From the NCBI GenBank assembly GCA_028023455.1, contig JAQFVV010012396.1:10642085-10706084 (forward strand): 64,000 nt of DNA, given 5' to 3'. This DNA is from Epiperipatus broadwayi. Lineage: Eukaryota > Onychophora > Udeonychophora > Euonychophora > Peripatidae. A program made the translations under genes and the position numbers. The notes under the pieces were generated by a model. That model was not told the origin of the DNA, searched no databases, and worked only from the letters and a program-made list of their open reading frames with translations. Positions 57,661 to 64,000 of this stretch are shown here, in pieces (position 1 is the first letter of the stretch; each line of letters opens with the position of its first letter).

Positions 57661-58640
57661 AATCAAGTTGTCAATGACTACTGACAATCATGTGGACTAA
57701 TTTTTCCCCTGGAAAAATTTATCATTTATTTGGTTTTTCAGATTATTCAAAGACATATCATAGCTATTGGTTATTCTCTTTTCTTTTCCACAACACTTTT
57801 CCAAGCATTATATACTTCAGGAAATTAGATTATATCATAACAAAAGAGAACAATTTTAATTTGATCATGTAAAGTTGAGAGGGGATTAAGCCCTAATGTA
57901 ATTTAGAATCTACTCGACTGTTGTTCCTACAGCCCACTTATTCTGAATTCCTCATCATCATCATAATTTAAAAGTATCAAATCATGAATATTATAACAAA
58001 ATAAAACATTGTTAGAGTCATAAAAAATAAATGTTTTTATTGCTTAGGAGTTCATATGAAATTTGAGCACAGAAAATTAAAAAGCTGTGACTATGACTAA
58101 CAAGGATCTTAAATTCTAAAGTCTCCCATTATCTCATTGTACCAACCATGCAGGTCTTAAAGTAATTGTTTTCCAATATAGAATGTATAAACATCAAAAA
58201 GAACTTACTATTACATCTATCAATAAACAGGTGTTAGGTTATTTTTTTACATTTATTATATATAAAGATGTCAAACTCTCATATAATGATCTATAATATT
58301 AAAAATATTTCCACAAATTAGATAGTTAATAATAAATAGTCTATTTATATAGCACTTGATTGCATGTGTAATAAGAGAAGGAATAAACCTTTGATCATGC
58401 AATTGTCAACAATTTACATGGACTATAAGCACCATCAGTTAAAAAAGCATGAGTGGATGATAAACAAAGGTCGGCTTATATAATGTAAGCTCTAAGCATA
58501 TATGCTTTTAAAATTGATGATTATGAGTGAGTGCATGTAAATTCTTGAAAAGCATATGACCAAAAGTTTATTTCCTTCTCTATATTATTTAGTTAAAATA
58601 ATATATAAATGGCATCATGCTAGCTTTGGGTTGGTATTTT
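57661..58640. other. AT-rich DNA, nothing recognised
   Basis: No supportable features. Confidence 0.5.
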
Positions 58641-58644
58641 TAGA

Positions 58645-58860
58645 TCTAGTGTCTGAACCTACCCTGGCACGTCTCTGAGGAGTGCCAAAGCATGAAACCA
58701 TAGTCAGAAGTTTTGGGGGGAATGGGTTCCTGACAGAGATATTTTAAATGCTTTCTCTGGCTAAGCATTTATCACAAAGCTTGTTGAGGAATTGGAAATC
58801 CTCATTGTTTATAACTTACAAGCTTAAGAGAATAGGGTCATGTGATCTATGACTCTTAAT
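58645..58860 (+). repeat. Unidentified dispersed repeat, plus copy
   Basis: Direct counterpart (opposite strand) of 45167-45365, about 80-85% alike by eye over 200 bp. No tRNA-like head or open frame is visible. Confidence 0.8.
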
Positions 58861-60755
58861 TTGACTATATATATATATGTTTGTAAATATAAGTATAAAA
58901 TAACATTTTTCATTAATATTTATTGTATCTGTTATTTTCAAAACATTGTTGTCAGTAAATCTTTGACAAACAAATGATTAGTTTAATTAAAATAATAATA
59001 AAAAAAAAAAATACTCAAACCTGAACAATTGTTAATTAAAAAAAAGGAACAAGATTATGATAAAAGTTATCTTTAAAACTTTATTATGGATTAATACTTA
59101 TTTTTCTTTTTTAAAAAAGAAAAACTTTAAATAAAATAAAACAACAAGATTAAGCAGAAAATTATTTTCAGAATATGTAGATTTCAAATATTAAGGAGAG
59201 AAAATCAACAAGAAATACATAGAGTTCAAGGAAAAGTGCATAAATCACATACTGAATATGAGATTAGCCATAAAATAGAACTCTTGACTGAATGTGAGAT
59301 GAGCTATAAAATAGAAATCTTTCTCTAGATTTTCCAGAATATTCCTGACATGATGATGAAAGTTGATATATAAGATGGTGAATAGAATGCATGGCTAAGC
59401 TTTCCCTGAAGTCTATAATCAACTTAAAAATAATGACATTTTTTGATATTCATGCAAATTGATCATGAGTCATAAGTAATAGATGATGTACAGTTTATTA
59501 AATTGTTTTTATTGAGATTCACATCCTAAAATTAATGATAAAAGAAATGATTGCATGAGTATAGTTCTTCTAATATATTTGATTTACCAACTATACAAAC
59601 TATAATCTTTTTTTAAAAGCAATATTAAAACGACATTTAATTATAATTTATATTTTCTTTGAATGAAAAATCAAATTTAATGACTTATTAACTTTAAAAT
59701 CACCTAAATACATAGTAATTCATAAATTATTTTACAGACAAAGAATAATCTTATTGTACATAAAATATTTGTAATGAATTTAACTCACATTATGTAAATT
59801 TGTAAGGAAGACCAAGAAAGTTAAAGAATACTTAGAGATAACTATATATAATGGAAGAAATGTATTTTTGACTTCTTTACTAATCCTGCTGTTCCAATTA
59901 ATTGTTTATGCTATTTTGTAACATTTTTAGTCTACAATACAAACATTTGCAATATTTATTGAACACACAAAAATTAGAAATGCTTATTATAACTTTATGT
60001 GTGCAATATCATGCAATTAGCAGCTATCATACCCCCCCCCCCCTTAATTCTTTTCACCCTGCTCTAGAGATATCTGCTGCAAGTTTGAATATTCTATGGA
60101 GATAATAGCTATAATGTAGAATTATATCATCTGGGCCAAGGATTCACTAATTACGCAGACTTAAAAAAGATGTCTTCAGAATAGGGTAAAGGAAACTATT
60201 TTTGGAAATTTAATTTATATTCCTCATTATTTTAATTAATTGTGTGATTCAAAATGTTGCACTAGTACATAATACAAAGAAAATAATTGCTATAAATACA
60301 ATAATTAATTTATAATAAGTTTTTTTTCAAATAATTTATTAATTTCAAATAAACTAGTGGATTATGAAATTTAAGATTGGATTGTGACACCCCCCTGTTA
60401 TTTTCAGTGCTATTTCATTATTTTTATTAATTTCATTTCTATTCTTCAAGTATTAGAATATTTGTTCTTTTGATTAGAATAATATCTTTATCTTACTTTG
60501 AAATTGATGTTATAAACAAAAGATTTAACTTTCTATATGTAAGTAAAATGCTAAAGAGGTTTGTTTATTATTTTAATTAATGCCCAGATTGATGAGTAAA
60601 AATGTTATACTTTCTTTGCAATAAAATCCAAATTTGATATTAGTTTTGATCATTTTATGCTATTTGCATATATTGTGACAATTTACTGAGATATTTTATA
60701 TAATTGACACTTATATTATATTATTAAGCTTCTATTTAGTAATTAAAAGCATTAG
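58861..60755. other. AT-rich DNA, nothing recognised
   Basis: Contains homopolymer runs (for example ten C at about 60034) and chance frames. Confidence 0.5.
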
Positions 60756-60762
60756 TTGTCAA

Positions 60763-60834
60763 GCGTTGGTGGCCTAATGGTTAGCATAGTTGCCTTCCAA
60801 GCAGCTGGCCCGGATTCACTTCCCAAACAATGCA
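60763..60834 (+). pseudogene. tRNA-Gly(UCC)-like pseudogene or SINE head
   Basis: A 72-nt tRNA-like sequence: acceptor GCGTTGG against CAATGC, a D-arm with GGCCTAATGGTTAGC, an intact anticodon stem-loop GTTGC-CTTCCAA-GCAGC with anticodon TCC, and a broken T-arm (TTCACTT instead of TTCGATT, three mismatched stem pairs). The damaged T-arm argues against a working tRNA. It is preceded by GTCAA and followed by TTGTCATATAAAAAAAAG, very like the flanks of the family A SINEs at 10 and 12.9 kb. Confidence 0.65.
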
Positions 60835-60839
60835 CTTGT

Positions 60840-62215
60840 CATATAAAAAAAAGTATTAGTATTTTTTTTCATGCTTTGGTATTAATCTCTAATATTTTGC
60901 TGATCACCAAGGGTTTTTTTTTTCCAGACTTAAAATTCTGAGAATATTATAAAAGATATAGATGAATAGATGTAACCGATTGCCTGCCTTGTTGACATTA
61001 TCATTTAACAGTAATGCTGAGGCTCCCTTTATATAACTAAAGCTGGTAATAATATTTAAAAAGTGTGCATCCATTCATTAACATTATCCAAGTCCACATA
61101 GATATTCCTGTTACATAAAATGTGGTAGTCAGATGCAAAATCGAATTGAGATACAGTTCTTGACCAAATATAAAAGCTAACATTACAATATTTTTTTATT
61201 CACAAAAATGATGTGAAATTATTGCTTGTTAGTTGTTGAAGAACCAGAAATGTTATATAAATAATTAATGAAATAAATATTACCATTACAGCACACCATT
61301 ACCATAGAAATGCCATGTTATTATATTTGATGTCTCATTTTGTAATAAAACATTACCAGTTTTTTTCACTATTCTATTAATAATATTATTTTTAGAAAGG
61401 AAAAGATTTAGGCATTTGGTTTAATAGTAATGGTCTTTTTTGACCCACATTAATAATATTATTCTTAAATGTAATAGAATTACTAGGATTATAGCAAGAT
61501 CAAAAAAGTTTTAGATAAACAATCATGCATTTATTTATTTTACGTACTTGTTCTTACAATTAATTATTGTCTAGTTCTTTGGAATTCTAATATAAAATGT
61601 TATGAGGAATGACTACAGAATATAATGAAAAACTACTTTAAGTATGCAAGTTTACAATTATTTCTGAGTAATGAAGCAAATCTTACGAAAAAAAATAATG
61701 TTGAATGATGCAATGTTTTTAAGAAAAATTGTTTTAGGCAAATATGATGTAACTGAATTTATTCATAATATAAATTATAGATTTCCTAATATAACTAGAA
61801 ATGATTTATTTTATATTAAAAATATAATCATAATTGTTATAGAAATTTTACCATGACTAGAATGCTTATGCTGTATAATAAGATATTTGTAGATATTGAT
61901 AGATTGTTACTAATATTCAATTTTGATTAAAACATTCATCATATCAAATATTTTCTTTTTTTTTTTTTCTATTTCTATGTTCAGTTTAGTGAGTGATATC
62001 TAGACAAAAGATTTTCTAATACTAATAGCCATTTTTAAACAAATCTACGTGTAATTACGTGTAATTATAAATTAGGTAGACTGCATGTATATGGTTGTGT
62101 GTATTATATGAAAAAAAATAAGCAAGAATTACACATTAGTATTGATTAAAAATGACACAATGCTCAGATAAGATAAAAGTGGAAAAAAAAAAGACTAACA
62201 ATATAAAAGATTCAA
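60840..62215. other. AT-rich DNA, nothing recognised
   Basis: No supportable gene, RNA or repeat. Confidence 0.5.
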
Positions 62216-62384
62216 TAATTAAGTGTTTATGACACTTAGAAGTGTAAACATATAAACAAGCATTCCATCATCAGATTTTCAATTAGATGGACGGTTGAAA
62301 AATTGGAGTATGGAGTGGATTGAAGCCTGTCCACTAAAGTATAAGGATTGGCTATCTTAATATATATCGGAGCACTTATAGCAT

Positions 62385-62480
62385 ATATGTGTAGAGATGG
62401 TAATCTGGACCAACTGATGATTGCTGGTTTAGCATGAAATATGTATATTGGTGATTATTTATCTTTTCAACATATATGTG
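62385..62480 (+). ncRNA. Type I hammerhead ribozyme, first of tandem pair
   Basis: ACCAA (62409-62413), intact CUGAUGA (62414-62420), a stem II hairpin with one U-U pair beside the core, intact GAAA (62436-62439), minimal stem III, A at 62447 as cleavage-site nucleotide, UUGGU (62448-62452). Outer stem I extends through AATC/GATT and CATATATGTG/AACATATATG. Confidence 0.75.
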
Positions 62481-62851
62481 TTCGAGTGTATCAGTGTTAT
62501 GAGATAGTGTGGAGAGTGGTGGGTCGTGTGAAAGTCTGTGCTCATATACCCTATATATTACATACATAAGCACAGGTATATAATAAGCCTGTGTTTCAGT
62601 TATTACACAGTAGAGATGTCTGCCCATCTCTTGTATTAAATGGATTATGTCCTGTGTGTGAGGGATCAGACTGACATTAGGTCAACATGAGTGTGACAAG
62701 AATCTTGGCTTCAGGGTGGCCTTTGAGCATTCCATCATCAGATTTTCAATTAGATGGATGATTGAAGAGTTGGAGTGTGGAGTGGATTGAAGCCTGTCCA
62801 TTAAAGTATAAGGATTGGTTATCTTAATATATATCTGAGCACTTATAGCAT

Positions 62852-62947
62852 ATATGTATAGAGATGGTAATCTGGACCAACTGATGATTGCTGGTTTAGC
62901 ATGAAATATGTATATTGGTGATTATTTATCTTTTCAACATATATGTG
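62852..62947 (+). ncRNA. Type I hammerhead ribozyme, second of tandem pair
   Basis: The core is identical to the first copy: ACCAA 62876-62880, CUGAUGA 62881-62887, GAAA 62903-62906, predicted cleavage after A62914, UUGGU 62915-62919. Confidence 0.75.
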
Positions 62948-63320
62948 TTCGAGTGTATCAGTGTTATGAGATAGTGTGGAGAGTGGTGGGTCATGTGAAA
63001 GTCTGTGCTCATATACCTTATGTATTACAAGTCATTATGGTAAAATGCAATTTAAGTTTTTTTGGTTGTTTGTGGCAAGAAGCCTTAAATATTACACTTA
63101 TTGTTAAATGAAACATTTTTGTTACTATTTTGGGTCTTAATATACATGTATATTTGGTTATTTGAAGGTTGTTTAAGTTTTTTAAAATACCAATACAATT
63201 TTATGACTTCAAATCTTTGATAAATATACATAGAACTATAAATCTATAAGATTTAATTACACTTTTCTTGTGACAATTGTAATATTTTATACTATATATT
63301 AAATGTTTTAACAAAAAAAA

Positions 63321-63493
63321 GATACTTTATTTCCAACCATACATTACATGCTGAGCATGTGGCAGATAAAGTTGAAAGCAGTCTCAGTGTTTAATGTATT
63401 GGTGGAAATAAAGTACCTTTCCTCCTTACTATTCATCTGACAGATAAAGTTGAGAACATGCTTAGTGGGCAATGTATGATTGGAAATAGAACA
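63321..63493. mobile_element. Hairpin MITE-like element plus a half copy
   Basis: GATACTTTATTTCCAACCAT at 63321 is the complement of the end near 63416 (ATTGGTGGAAATAAAGTACC), giving a hairpin element of about 100 bp. A further half copy (CAGATAAAGTTGAGAACATG ... ATGTATGATTGGAAATAGAA) follows at 63440-63493. Confidence 0.6.
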
Positions 63494-64000
63494 CTTTTTT
63501 TTGTTACATGTTTAATATGTAGTGTTAGATATTACATAGAATTATATTAAATTTATTTTTAAAAATTTTTTTTACTAATTTTTTAAAATTTATTGAAATT
63601 GTAAGACCCCATCCCCTCAATATTTATATATCATAATGGAAGATGGGAGACATAAAAAATCCTTTTATATTTGGTTTATTCATATATTTACATAGTCAAA
63701 TTAAACATAACATTAAAAGTAGAACAGACCTTATATTTGGTTAGCCAAATTTACTATAATAATTGATCCAGTGTTGATGATGATTTATCTAATTGAAAGT
63801 ATAAGGGGAAAAATAGATTTACACATTTAAACACCCGAAAGGATTTTTATTACCTTAGTCTCTCTTAGTAAAACATCACTATAAATTATTAACTAGTTTT
63901 AAAACTAACTTGCAGGGGTATATAATGAACTTTATTAATAAAATATCAAGTTAAAGATAATTAAAATAATGATTTACTTAGAGAAAAATATTTTGAGAAT
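63494..64000. other. AT-rich DNA at the window edge
   Basis: Nothing recognised. Confidence 0.5.

Larger units (their letters stand above)
62220..63030 (+). repeat. Tandem pair of hammerhead (retrozyme-like) repeats, 467-bp unit
   Basis: Two copies of the common segment (62272-62560 and 62747-63030) are about 95% identical by eye. They are joined by the rest of the unit (TGTCTGCCCATCTCTTG, AAATGGATTATGTCCTGTGT, TAGGTCAACATGAGTGTGAC), which is shared with 18050-18180. The predicted cleavage sites after 62447 and 62914 are exactly 467 bp apart. One full monomer bounded by two ribozymes is the organisation of genomic retrozymes. Confidence 0.85.

Noticed and set aside
60763-60834. Functional tRNA-Gly gene
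   Set aside because: The T-arm has lost its TTCGA core and three stem pairs, and the flanks match SINE copies.

Overview
This is 64 kb of very AT-rich eukaryotic DNA, roughly three quarters A+T by eye. It contains one convincing protein-coding exon, many decayed transposable elements and many microsatellites. The exon encodes an ankyrin-repeat protein with a C-terminal SOCS box, a combination typical of animals. The accompanying elements are Penelope-like (GIY-YIG), RTE-type and other non-LTR retrotransposons, tRNA-derived SINEs and a hAT-like element. Together they point to an invertebrate metazoan with large introns and intergenic regions. An arthropod, perhaps a chelicerate, or a mollusc would fit, but the clade cannot be fixed from the sequence.

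Layout. 1-10 kb: hammerhead-bearing short repeats (1.5-2.1, 3.6-3.9 and 6.0-6.3 kb), a head-to-head pair of truncated Penelope-like copies (2.2-3.3 kb), fold-backs at 8.1 and 8.9 kb, and a tRNA-like SINE. 10.9-12.7 kb: a patch where CpG is not depleted, with a good splice donor at 11848; it may be a promoter and first exon. 13.9-16 kb: a decayed non-LTR retrotransposon on the minus strand. 18.0-18.5 kb: another hammerhead repeat. 19.2-23.0 kb: a second decayed reverse transcriptase, interrupted by a hAT-like insertion with a perfect 8-bp target duplication. 23.7-25.5 kb: the ANK/SOCS-box gene. 25.6-29.1 kb: SINEs, a fold-back, and a 1.7-kb inverted pair of Penelope-like copies. 33.3-40.3 kb: two direct copies of a 2.5-kb repeat flanking a hammerhead-containing fold-back and an RTE fragment. 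40.3-46.2 kb: Penelope-like and RTE fragments, a MITE-like repeat and a possible solo LTR. 47.7-49.5 kb: a second CpG-retaining patch ending at a strong splice donor. 50.5-51.7 kb: an SGNH-hydrolase retroelement ORF. 52-64 kb: scattered repeats, a palindromic fold-back at 57.3 kb, a tRNA-Gly-like SINE head and a tandem pair of hammerhead repeats at 62.2-63.0 kb.

The main discovery is a family of dispersed ~0.3-0.47 kb repeats, at least eight copies on both strands. Each is centred on a type I hammerhead ribozyme core (CUGAUGA box, GUGCUG/CAGCAC-like stem II, GAAA box, minimal stem III, and a long stem I running into the flanks). Two loci hold tandem copies with unit lengths of 467 and 361 bp. 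This is the organisation expected of metazoan retrozymes, non-autonomous elements whose RNA self-cleaves to unit length and can circularise. A second set of hammerhead or hammerhead-like cores lies in fold-back elements related to Penelope-like retroelements, and in five of these the centre of symmetry falls in or close to the ribozyme core. The window also carries three Penelope-like lineages with recognisable GIY-YIG or RT-linker coding remnants. A plausible reading is a genome in which Penelope-like elements and their ribozyme-bearing satellites have spread together. All copies here look mutated, so this is a fossil record rather than an active locus.
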